From Phycisphaerae bacterium (GTDB lineage Bacteria > Planctomycetota > Phycisphaerae > Phycisphaerales > UBA1924), in assembly GCA_016873295.1 (NCBI GenBank), contig VGXM01000019.1, positions 1 through 54,388 of the forward strand: a DNA stretch of 54,388 nucleotides. The letters run 5' to 3'. This document shows positions 1-6,271 of the stretch, piece by piece; position 1 is the stretch's first letter; each line of letters starts with the position of its first letter. Made by a program: the position numbers and the translations under genes. The notes beneath the pieces are model-generated. The model saw only the letters and a list, made by a program, of their open reading frames with translations. It was not told where the DNA came from and searched no databases.

Positions 1-252
1 GCCGCCGCCGCGGACTATCCCGCGGTACGCTCCCGCTCGATGGCCCACGGTGGTCGTGGGCGGAAGAGTCAAACGGCGAATCCCGGCTTGGGTCGCGTCC
101 CGAGCCTGCTCGGCGCCCACGAACCGCCGGGCCAGCCGATGCACCCGCTCGCCGTGCCGACCGAGGGGATCCGCGAACGCCGCCCGATCATCCGCCGCGA
201 CGCGCGCGAGCAGTTCCGAGTCGCCTGGCCCATCGGCTGCCCGATCCCCCAT
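1..252 (-). CDS. Possible ECF sigma factor N-terminal fragment (edge-truncated, perhaps degraded)
   Basis: An open frame starts at an ATG at 252 and runs off the left edge of the window. Its residues 12-58 resemble region 2 of ECF sigma factors: ELLARVAADDRAAF, then RVHRLARRFVG, then ARDATQ, the point where family members normally continue with an aromatic-rich helix (VFxRxWR). Here the continuation, starting AGIRRLTLPPTT, does not match that helix, so the gene may be frameshifted or decayed shortly after this point. There is no clear ribosome binding site. The family resemblance is visible only over about 45 residues. The call is tentative, and the rest of the gene, if any, lies outside the window. 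Confidence 0.33.
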   Translation of the reverse strand, partial: MGDRAADGPGDSELLARVAADDRAAFADPLGRHGERVHRLARRFVGAEQARDATQAGIRRLTLPPTTTVGHRAGAYRGIVRGGG

Positions 253-312
253 GCCGAGCACTCTGCCGCGGGGAGCACGACCGGCCCCTCCCTGAGTCGC
301 CCGAAGGCGAAC

Positions 313-343
313 CCGCCCCGGCCTGGAGGCAAGGCCGGGGCGG
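313..343 (-). terminator. Strong hairpin downstream of the dockerin protein gene
   Basis: A perfect 12-bp stem, CCGCCCCGGCCT pairing with AGGCCGGGGCGG around a 7-nt loop, lies about 37 nt past the stop codon of the gene ending at 380 on the minus strand. No long T tract follows, so it may act as a weak intrinsic terminator or as a 3' stabilising structure. Confidence 0.5.
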
Positions 344-379
344 TCGTTGGGCCGCGGGGAGAGATCCGTGGCGTCCGGG

Positions 380-1420
380 CTACCCGTTGAAGCGGTTGAG
401 GAAGTCGAGGAAGTCGTTGAAGTCGATCGCGCAGTCGCCGGTGAGGTCGGCGGCGAGCGTTCCGGCGTTGTAGAGGTTGAGGTAGGCGAGGAAGTCGTTG
501 AAGTCGACGACCCCGTCGCCGTCGACGTCACCGCCCCGGTAGACCTGGACCTCGAGGTCGAGCTGGGCCGCGAACCCGAGAGGGATGGCGACGGGGTTCT
601 CCTTGGTGTAGAAGGTGGGGTAGATGCCCGAGCCGCCGCCGGGCCCCCCGCTGGCGGGGTGCAGGGAGGTGATCATCAGCATGAGCACTCCCTGGTCGAG
701 GGCGGAGCGCAGGTAGGCGTTGAAGGCGGGGTCGCAGAGGTCGAGGTTGAAGGTGAAGGTTGTATCCACCGGAACGAGTTCGCCCGGCTGGACAGCGCTG
801 CTGAGGCCGACCGCGGCCGGCATGGCCTCGAATCCGAGGCGTACCTGCCGAGAGGCGTCGACCGGGGCGCCTTGTGCGTTGAAGATCGCGGCGAAGACGT
901 TGCGGGCGGCCTCGGCGGGCGGGATCATGGGGGCGCCGCCGAAGGGAGATCCCTCCGTGAACGTCGTGGCGCTGAACCCGTTGCGGAACCCGCAGGCGAA
1001 GATCTCGATGGGTCGGCCCACGTCCGAATCGGGGACGTAGCCGGGGTTGGTGGCGGGCAGCACGCCGCGGTAGCTGTCCCAGGTGGGGTCGTATTCGAAG
1101 ATGCGGTCCGTGCTGACGGTGGCGCGGACGACGGCTCGGGCGATGCGATAGCTGTCATGCCCCAAGGCCGGCGCGACCGTGGCCGCGGTGGAGTAGCCGA
1201 CCAGGAACTGGGCATCGCGGTCGTCGAAGCCCGCCTGGAGGATGGCCGCGAAGATCGGCGCGTTCGACTCGCGCCCCCCGGGCGGTCCGAACGGGTACAT
1301 CCACTTGTCCATGCTCGGACGATCGAAGCGGGCGTCCATGAGCTGACCGGCGGCCGGGAACGCCAGGGTGGCGACGGCGCCCAGGGCGTGAAGGACGGGG
1401 CAGAACTTGCGGTACGACAT
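380..1420 (-). CDS. Secreted protein with C-terminal GC-type dockerin repeat
   Basis: This 346-residue exported protein of unknown function begins with a signal peptide (MSYRKFCPVLHALGAVATLA, ending near PAAGQ). The start at 1420 is chosen over an upstream ATG because AAGGAG sits a few bases before it and the signal peptide follows directly. The central region, rich in beta-type segments, is not recognised. The last 50 residues hold two acidic EF-hand-like repeats, DVDGDGVVDFNDF and DLTGDCAIDFNDF, each followed by a LNLYN/LNRFN helix. This is the GC-type dockerin arrangement common in secreted Phycisphaerae proteins, thought to bind calcium and perhaps anchor proteins outside the cell. It is transcribed divergently from the pseudopilin gene and is followed by a strong hairpin. 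Export and the dockerin are clear; the substrate or partner is not. Confidence 0.8.
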   Translation of the reverse strand: MSYRKFCPVLHALGAVATLAFPAAGQLMDARFDRPSMDKWMYPFGPPGGRESNAPIFAAILQAGFDDRDAQFLVGYSTAATVAPALGHDSYRIARAVVRATVSTDRIFEYDPTWDSYRGVLPATNPGYVPDSDVGRPIEIFACGFRNGFSATTFTEGSPFGGAPMIPPAEAARNVFAAIFNAQGAPVDASRQVRLGFEAMPAAVGLSSAVQPGELVPVDTTFTFNLDLCDPAFNAYLRSALDQGVLMLMITSLHPASGGPGGGSGIYPTFYTKENPVAIPLGFAAQLDLEVQVYRGGDVDGDGVVDFNDFLAYLNLYNAGTLAADLTGDCAIDFNDFLDFLNRFNG

Positions 1421-1490
1421 ACCAGACTCCTTTTTCTCGGAACCGGGAAGGCGACTGCGACTCACTCGCAACCGCCGATCCTACGCTTCC

Positions 1491-1572
1491 ACAGGAATGG
1501 TTCCGGCTCAACAGGAATCATCGGGTTTCTGTTGACCTGCCATTCCTGACAACCGTATCATCATATCAGGAA
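1491..1572. promoter_or_regulatory. Divergent promoter region with repeated CAGGAA operator-like motifs
   Basis: The 160-bp space between two divergent genes contains ACAGGAAT at 1491 and again at 1511, exactly 20 bp apart (about two helical turns). It also has the inverted form CCATTCCTG at 1540-1548, which pairs perfectly with CAGGAATGG at 1492-1500, and a further TTCCTGA/TCAGGAA inverted pair at about 1542-1572. The spacing and symmetry suggest a regulator binding site for one or both genes. This is inference from the pattern only. Confidence 0.35.
1532..1561 (+). promoter_or_regulatory. Sigma-70-like promoter of the pseudopilin gene
   Basis: TTGACC at 1532-1537 is followed after 18 nt by TATCAT at 1556-1561. 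The predicted transcript would start only about 12 nt before the ATG at 1581, overlapping the AGGAAGG ribosome binding site, so the leader would be very short. That makes the call uncertain. The motif overlaps the CAGGAA repeats. Confidence 0.35.
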
Positions 1573-1580
1573 GGTGGGTC

Positions 1581-2540
1581 ATGTCAACTCTCTCCTCTGC
1601 CGTCGGTTCTGCCGCTCGTTCCGGCCGGTTGGGGCGTGATTCGCGCTGTCCCGTGATCCGGGCCTGGCACGGGGCGGTGGGTTTCACTCTGATCGAGCTC
1701 CTCGTGGTCATCGCGATCGTCGCGCTGCTGGTCGCGATCCTGCTGCCGGCCTTGGGCAAGGCCAGGCGGATGGGTCGCCAGGCCCAGGAACTGGCGGCGG
1801 CGCAGCAGTTGATGCTGGCGATGACGATGTACGCCAACGACTCCCGGGACGCGGTGCCGCCCGGCTACCCGCCGGCGGCGTGGGTGAACCCGCCGGGGGG
1901 ACCGATGGTGGTGCTCGACGACGCGGGCGAGCGCCTATCGGGGGGCGAGGCCCAGCGGTTCCCGTGGCGGATCGCGCCCTGCCTCGACAACAACCTCCAG
2001 GCGCTGTACCTGGACCGGGCGTTCCTGGGTCGGCTGAAGGAGCGGGCGGACTACTACGCGGGGCTGGGCATCACCCACGCCTACGTCGTGAGCCTGTTCC
2101 CGGCCCTGGGGATGAACGTGGTCTTCGTGGGCGGGAGCGACCGGCACGCCCAGTTCGGCCAGGCGTTCCAGCGGCTCTACGGGCGCGTGCACGTCACGCG
2201 CCTGGACGAGGTGCACCGCCCGACTGAGCTGATGGCGTTCGCGTCGGCCCGATCGTCGGAGCTGACGCAGTTGCCGGGCGAGTCGAAGCTGGAGGGGTTC
2301 TACCGCGTGGAGCCGCCCTACTTCGCGCCGCACGAGGGGCGGCGGTGGTCGTCGACCTATGAGCAGCGGCCCGAGGATCCGGGCGTGAACTCCGGGTTCG
2401 TGTCGCTCCGGCACGGGGGCAAGGCGGTCTCGGCGTATCTGGACGGGCACGCGTCCATGGCGTCGTGGGAGAGCCTGCAGGACATGCGGATGTGGTCGAA
2501 CACCGCGGACCGCGCGGACTGGACGCTGCCGCGGCGGTAG
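1581..2540 (+). CDS. Type II pseudopilin-like protein with H-X9-DG motif
   Basis: This 319-residue protein carries the prepilin cleavage/methylation signature GFTLIELLVVIAIVALLVA after a leader of about 34 residues. Cleavage is predicted between G and F, and the conserved glutamate is at position 5 of the mature protein. The hydrophobic helix continues into a long amphipathic stretch (KARRMGRQAQELAAAQQLM). Near the C terminus is RHGGKAVSAYLDG, the H-X9-DG signature of planctomycete pseudopilin-like proteins, a family that has expanded widely in this phylum. The start is supported by AGGAAGG eight bases upstream. Such proteins are processed by a prepilin peptidase and placed in the inner membrane. 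Whether this one joins a secretion pseudopilus or has another surface role cannot be told, and no secretion genes are adjacent. Confidence 0.85.
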   Translation: MSTLSSAVGSAARSGRLGRDSRCPVIRAWHGAVGFTLIELLVVIAIVALLVAILLPALGKARRMGRQAQELAAAQQLMLAMTMYANDSRDAVPPGYPPAAWVNPPGGPMVVLDDAGERLSGGEAQRFPWRIAPCLDNNLQALYLDRAFLGRLKERADYYAGLGITHAYVVSLFPALGMNVVFVGGSDRHAQFGQAFQRLYGRVHVTRLDEVHRPTELMAFASARSSELTQLPGESKLEGFYRVEPPYFAPHEGRRWSSTYEQRPEDPGVNSGFVSLRHGGKAVSAYLDGHASMASWESLQDMRMWSNTADRADWTLPRR

Positions 2541-2776
2541 GGCGGTGTCGCGAGCCCGGGCCGTGCCGCTGAGCGGGGCGATCACCAACCCCGGCCCCAA
2601 CGGGCGCGTGCACGCTGTCGTCCGGCGCATCACGCTCGAACTGCCATGACGTGCTCGGCGGCCCCGGGCGACCAGGGAGGTTGGCGCGCGTGGCCGCACG
2701 GGTGGGGCGGCCGTGCCCCCCAGCCTCTTCTGTTGAGAGGCTTCGGAGGCACAAAGGCATCAAGGCGCCGGGCGGA

Positions 2777-3826
2777 TCAGCCTTTGAGCCCCGCCATGTG
2801 GCGGATGGTGGCCGGGCTCTCGGGCTGGCCCGTGCGGGCGCTGAGGATCGCGGCCTGGGCCATGCAGAAGACGGCGGGCATGTCGAATGGCGGATCGAGC
2901 GCCGGCCCCATCGCCGCGGCCTGGTCGAGGGCGTCGGCGAGGGCGGCGACGGCGGGGTCGACCGACCGGGGCTTGCCGCGCCCGCGGGCGGCGCCGCGCT
3001 GCTGGTCCAGCTTCCCGCCGTCGGGCCCGATCCACTCCAGCCCGTCGTCGTAGATCGCCAGGCGCCCGGCCGCCGCGATGAGCGTCGCGGTCGTATTCCA
3101 GCGCCCGGCCCGGTCGCCGGCGACGACGCAGGCGGACCGACCCCCGGCGAAGCGCAGGTTCGCGGTCATCGATCCGGTCAGTGTGCGGAGCGACTCGCCC
3201 GGCGGGGAGGGCGGTCCGGCGGGCGGGGACGAGTAGGCGGCGTCGATCGTCTCGGGCTCGCCCATCACCCCACGGACCAGGTCCATGGCGGCGAAGAGGC
3301 GGGCGGCGAGGGAGCCCTCGTGGGGGCGCGACAGGGACTGGACCGCGAGCAGCGAGGGCGGGCGGAAGGCCTGGAGTGGCTCGACGGCCTGGCGCAGCGC
3401 CCGCAGGGCGCGCGGGAGCGGGACGAACTCGGCGGGCGGTGCCTGCGTCGGGGCGTCGAGCCACCCGCCCGGGTTCAGGAGGAGCGCGTTGGAGGGCAGG
3501 GGCTCGATGGTGAGCGTGCGCACGCCGCGCTCGCGGGCCGCGAGGATGGCGCGGGCGTCGTCGGGCGAGGCGGTGCCGCCGAACTCGTCGGGGTCGGCGA
3601 GGAGGAAGACGCCGCCCTTGGCCTCGGCGAGGGCGGCGCGGAGGTCATCGAGGGGGGCGCAATCGAGGCGGGAGGCCAGGGCCGGGGCCTGCCCGCGGGC
3701 CGGAGTGCCCACGCCCTGGAGGCGCAGCCCGGCGAGCCGGACGGCCTGCTCGACCAGGTCGCATTGCTCGGGGCGGAGCCACGCCGCGACGGTCGGCTTG
3801 GGGACGAAGGCGGCGGCCTTGGGCAT
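2777..3826 (-). CDS. Divergent Gfo/Idh/MocA-like protein of unknown substrate
   Basis: This is a 349-residue protein starting MPKAAAFVPKPTV. Its first 130 residues look like an alternating Rossmann-type fold, with GVFLLADPDEFGG, RGVRTLTIEPLPSN and later RLFAAMDLVRGVMGEPETID. The second half reads like the beta-sheet domain of Gfo/Idh/MocA oxidoreductases (GSMTANLRFAGGRSACVV, GRLAIYDDGLEWIG). I cannot find the glycine-rich GxGxxG nucleotide loop or the usual EKP active-site motif, so it may be a non-catalytic relative. There is no obvious Shine-Dalgarno sequence at the chosen ATG. It is divergent from rnpB, with 66 bp between them. The fold assignment is a moderate inference and the substrate is unknown. 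Confidence 0.5.
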   Translation of the reverse strand: MPKAAAFVPKPTVAAWLRPEQCDLVEQAVRLAGLRLQGVGTPARGQAPALASRLDCAPLDDLRAALAEAKGGVFLLADPDEFGGTASPDDARAILAARERGVRTLTIEPLPSNALLLNPGGWLDAPTQAPPAEFVPLPRALRALRQAVEPLQAFRPPSLLAVQSLSRPHEGSLAARLFAAMDLVRGVMGEPETIDAAYSSPPAGPPSPPGESLRTLTGSMTANLRFAGGRSACVVAGDRAGRWNTTATLIAAAGRLAIYDDGLEWIGPDGGKLDQQRGAARGRGKPRSVDPAVAALADALDQAAAMGPALDPPFDMPAVFCMAQAAILSARTGQPESPATIRHMAGLKG

Positions 3827-3879
3827 GGGGGCATGGTACCGGCCCGAGCAGGGTCCGCACAGGCGGGCGGTTCGGGCCG

Positions 3880-3885
3880 TACTAT
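3880..3885 (+). promoter_or_regulatory. Probable -10 element of rnpB
   Basis: TACTAT ends 7 nt before the first paired base of RNase P RNA at 3893, the right place for a -10 box. No good -35 hexamer is visible 17 nt upstream. Confidence 0.4.
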
Positions 3886-3892
3886 CGAGGGT

Positions 3893-4303
3893 TGGCGCGG
3901 CAGCGCGGCCGCGGGGTGCCCTCGAAAGAGCGTGCCCCGAGGAAAGTCCGAGCACGGCAGGACACGGTGGTGGGTAACGCCCACCCGCCCGGATCGCTCC
4001 CGGGCGAGGGACAGTGCCACAGAGAACAGACCGCCGATGGCCCGAAAGGGATCAGGCAAGGGTGAAACGGTGCGGTAAGAGCGCACCGCTCGGCCGGTGA
4101 CGGCCGGGGCACGGCAAACCCCACCGCGTGCAAGATCATGCAGCACCCGCCGCGGGCAACCGCGGACGACCTGTCCGGTCGGAAGGGGGCGGGTGGATCG
4201 CTCGAGCCCGTCGGCGACGCCGGGCCCAGAGAAATGGCCGCGGCCCGCGGCAGGTCCGCGAGGAAACCGCCGCGGGCACAGAACTCGGCTTACCGCCGCG
4301 CCA
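3893..4303 (+). ncRNA. rnpB: RNase P RNA, bacterial class A
   Basis: The conserved core of RNase P RNA is plain. GAGGAAAGTCC is at 3939-3949, AGGCAAGGGTGAAA with the following GTGCGGTAAGAGCGCAC lies in the middle, and ACAGAACTCGGCTTA is at 4278-4292 near the 3' end. The ends are set by the P1 helix: TGGCGCGGC at 3893-3901 pairs perfectly with GCCGCGCCA at 4295-4303. At the P4 helix the usual GTCCGGGC/CCCGG pairing is here GTCCGAGC/CTCGG, a compensated change that supports a functional molecule. The RNA is the catalytic part of the enzyme that trims the 5' ends of tRNA precursors. A terminator follows directly. The length of about 411 nt is normal for this class. Confidence 0.95.
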
Positions 4304-4310
4304 GAACGAA

Positions 4311-4343
4311 CGCGGGCCCCCGACCGGGGGCCCGCGGCCTTTT
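4311..4343 (+). terminator. Rho-independent terminator of rnpB
   Basis: An 11-bp perfect stem, CGCGGGCCCCC with GGGGGCCCGCG around the loop GACC, is followed by GCCTTTTCC. It starts 8 nt after the end of RNase P RNA. Confidence 0.85.
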
Positions 4344-4493
4344 CCAGCGAGCGACACGGGGCGCTCGGCACGGCACGCGCCGCCCGACAGACGCGGCGGG
4401 GCTTCGGGCGACGTGCGCCGGCGACGATCCGGCGAAGATGCTCGCACGCCTCTGCACCCCGACCGATGCAACCACCGACAAGACGGGTCCGTA

Positions 4494-5060
4494 GAGCGTG
4501 TCATGCGCTTGCGCCGAAGCGCCCGAGAGCGGGCATGGCTAGGAAGCCGGACCCGGCGGCGGCGATCCTCGGCAGCCGCACGCTCCAGTCCACGCCCGAG
4601 AGCGAGCACCGCGCGGGGTACGACGGGCCCACGCGGAAGAAGGGCTCGAAGGTGCACATCGGCGTGGACACGCTGGGCCACCTCCTGACGCTGCGCGCGA
4701 CCCGCGCCGATCAGCAAGACCGCGCCCAGGTCAAGGCGCTGGCCAAGGACGTGCAGAAGGCGACCGGCAGGAGCGTGCGGCTCGCGTCCGTGGACCAGGC
4801 GTACACCGGCGACAAGCCCGCGGCGGCCGCGAAGAAGCACGCCATCGAACCGAGCGTGGTGAGGCTGCCGCACGCCACACGCGGCTTCGTGCTGCTCCCG
4901 CGGCGCTGGGTCGTGGAACGCTCCTCCGCCTGGATGGCCCGATTCCGACGCCTCGCCGAGGGCTATGAACGTCTGCCCTCCACCCTCGCGGGCCTCCACC
5001 TCGTCGCCGTCGACTGCCTCATGCTCAACAACCTGCTGGAAGGACGTTCATGACACGCTT
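4494..5060 (+). mobile_element. IS5-family deletion derivative (567 bp) with terminal inverted repeats
   Basis: The ends GAGCGTGTCATG (4494-4505) and CATGACACGCTT (5049-5060) are inverted repeats matching at 11 of 12 positions. Both ends are flanked by TA(G), at 4492-4494 and 5061-5063, consistent with a short target duplication. Inside is only the C-terminal half of an IS5-type DDE transposase, so an intact element of typical IS5 length has lost its 5' part. The element is inserted between the rnpB terminator and the ABC ATPase gene, whose stop codon it supplies. It is probably immobile unless an intact relative elsewhere acts on its ends. Confidence 0.75.
4535..5053 (+). pseudogene. Truncated, catalytically dead IS5-family transposase
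   Basis: About 172 residues correspond to the C-terminal two thirds of the catalytic domain of IS5-type DDE transposases. The first catalytic aspartate, expected in an ILDSRT-like motif, is glycine here ([15 protein letters not shown]). The second aspartate is kept in [11 protein letters not shown], and the glutamate in [20 protein letters not shown]. The N-terminal DNA-binding region is absent, and no good start signal precedes the ATG at 4535. The TGA stop lies inside the right terminal repeat. Loss of both the N terminus and one catalytic residue makes an active enzyme very unlikely. Confidence 0.8.
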
Positions 5061-5806
5061 TAGGCGCGGCCCGCGCCCGTCGCGCGGTCGAACTCCACGA
5101 GCCCGTCCTTGAGGCGCACGATCCGCCGCGTCCGGGCCGCCACGCCGTCGTCGTGCGTCACCACCACAATCGTCATGCCCTGCCCGTTCAGGGAGTCGAA
5201 CACCTCGAGGATCTGCCGACCGGTCGTCGAGTCCAGGTTCCCCGTGGGCTCGTCGGCCATCAGCAGCACCGGACGCGTCACCAGCGCCCGCGCGATCGCC
5301 ACACGCTGCTGCTGCCCGCCCGACAGCTCGCGCGGGCGGTGCCCGAGCCGGTCCTTCAGACCGACCAGGTCCAGCGCCTCATCGGCGCGGACCCGACGCT
5401 CCCGCAGCGAGACCTGCTGGTAGAACAGCGGCACCTCGACGTTCTCCTCCACCGTCAGCTCCGGGATCAGGTTGAACGCCTGGAAGACGAACCCGATCGT
5501 CCGCCCGCGGTATCGGCTCAGCTCCTCGTCGTCGAGGCGGGCCACGTTGCGCCCGTCGAGGAAGTAATCGCCCCGCGTGGGACGGTCCAGGCACCCCAGC
5601 ACGTTCATCAGCGTGCTCTTGCCCGACCCCGACGCCCCCATCACCGCGACGTACTCGCCCCGGCGGATCGCGATGTCGACGCCCCGCAGCGCCTCGGCCA
5701 TCACCGACCCGTCCGGCTTGAAGTACCTCTTGGTGACGCCACGCACCTCGAGCACGAACTCGGACGCCGGCCCCGGCGGCGCCGACCCCGCCTCCGCCCG
5801 CGGCAT
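5060..5806 (-). CDS. MacB/LolD-type ABC transporter ATPase
   Basis: This 248-residue nucleotide-binding protein belongs to the MacB/LolD branch. Walker A is GASGSGKST, the Q-loop lies in [19 protein letters not shown], the signature is [15 protein letters not shown], Walker B is [12 protein letters not shown], and the switch histidine is in VVVTHDD. Such ATPases drive permeases that extrude lipoproteins, peptides or drugs, but no permease gene is next to it. The ATG at 5806 overlaps the stop codon of the STAS gene by one base (TGATG), so the two are translationally coupled. The stop codon TAA is completed by the first base of the inserted IS5 derivative, so the original C terminus may have been slightly longer. 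The conserved core is complete. Confidence 0.9.
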   Translation of the reverse strand: MPRAEAGSAPPGPASEFVLEVRGVTKRYFKPDGSVMAEALRGVDIAIRRGEYVAVMGASGSGKSTLMNVLGCLDRPTRGDYFLDGRNVARLDDEELSRYRGRTIGFVFQAFNLIPELTVEENVEVPLFYQQVSLRERRVRADEALDLVGLKDRLGHRPRELSGGQQQRVAIARALVTRPVLLMADEPTGNLDSTTGRQILEVFDSLNGQGMTIVVVTHDDGVAARTRRIVRLKDGLVEFDRATGAGRA

Positions 5807-6171
5807 CACGGCGCCGGCTCCCGCTCGCCCCCCTCGCCGATCTGCAGGCGGGCCAGCGCCGTCAACGGATCCGGAGAGATCGCCAGCACCTTGTCCAGCC
5901 CCGTGATCGAGATCACCGAGCGGACCTGGTCCGCCACCGAGCACAGCGTCACCCGCCGCCCGCACTCGCCCAGACGCTTCCGCAGGCGCAGCATCTGGGC
6001 CAGGTTCGAGCTGTTCACGTACGTCACCGCGCCGAAGTTGAGCACGACGTGCGGCACGCGCCCGTCCTCCGTCTCCACGAAACGCTGGATCAGCGTCGCC
6101 AACTCATCGGACAGCGCCGGCTCGTCGGCCAGCTCCGTGATCAGGATGTTCTCCGACCAGTCCGTCGTCAT
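5806..6171 (-). CDS. STAS-domain protein (anti-sigma factor antagonist-like)
   Basis: This 121-residue single-domain protein has the STAS core VVLNFGAVTYVNSSNLAQML. Here the NSSN segment is where anti-sigma factor antagonists such as SpoIIAA and RsbV carry the phosphorylatable serine. Residues VTLCSVADQVRSVISITGL match the following strand and helix, and the C terminus is short and charged. Partner-switch proteins of this type bind and release anti-sigma factor kinases, but no kinase gene lies nearby. It sits 100 bp downstream of gyrA on the same strand and overlaps the following ABC ATPase gene by one base. STAS proteins are also found with lipid-trafficking ABC systems (the MlaB type), so a transport role together with its neighbour is an alternative. 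Confidence 0.8.
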   Translation of the reverse strand: MTTDWSENILITELADEPALSDELATLIQRFVETEDGRVPHVVLNFGAVTYVNSSNLAQMLRLRKRLGECGRRVTLCSVADQVRSVISITGLDKVLAISPDPLTALARLQIGEGGEREPAP

Positions 6172-6271
6172 CGTCGGCTCCGCCGCTCCATCGTACTCGA
6201 AACCACCGGGAGTGGTTCGCGCCCGCCCCGCCCCGGGGGATCTGTTCGGGTGCGCGGGACCCCCGCCCCGT

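Noticed and set aside
2651..4078. Open plus-strand frame opposite the Gfo/Idh-like gene
   Set aside because: Its translation is glycine/arginine-rich and it runs into RNase P RNA; the minus-strand frame has a sensible fold pattern.
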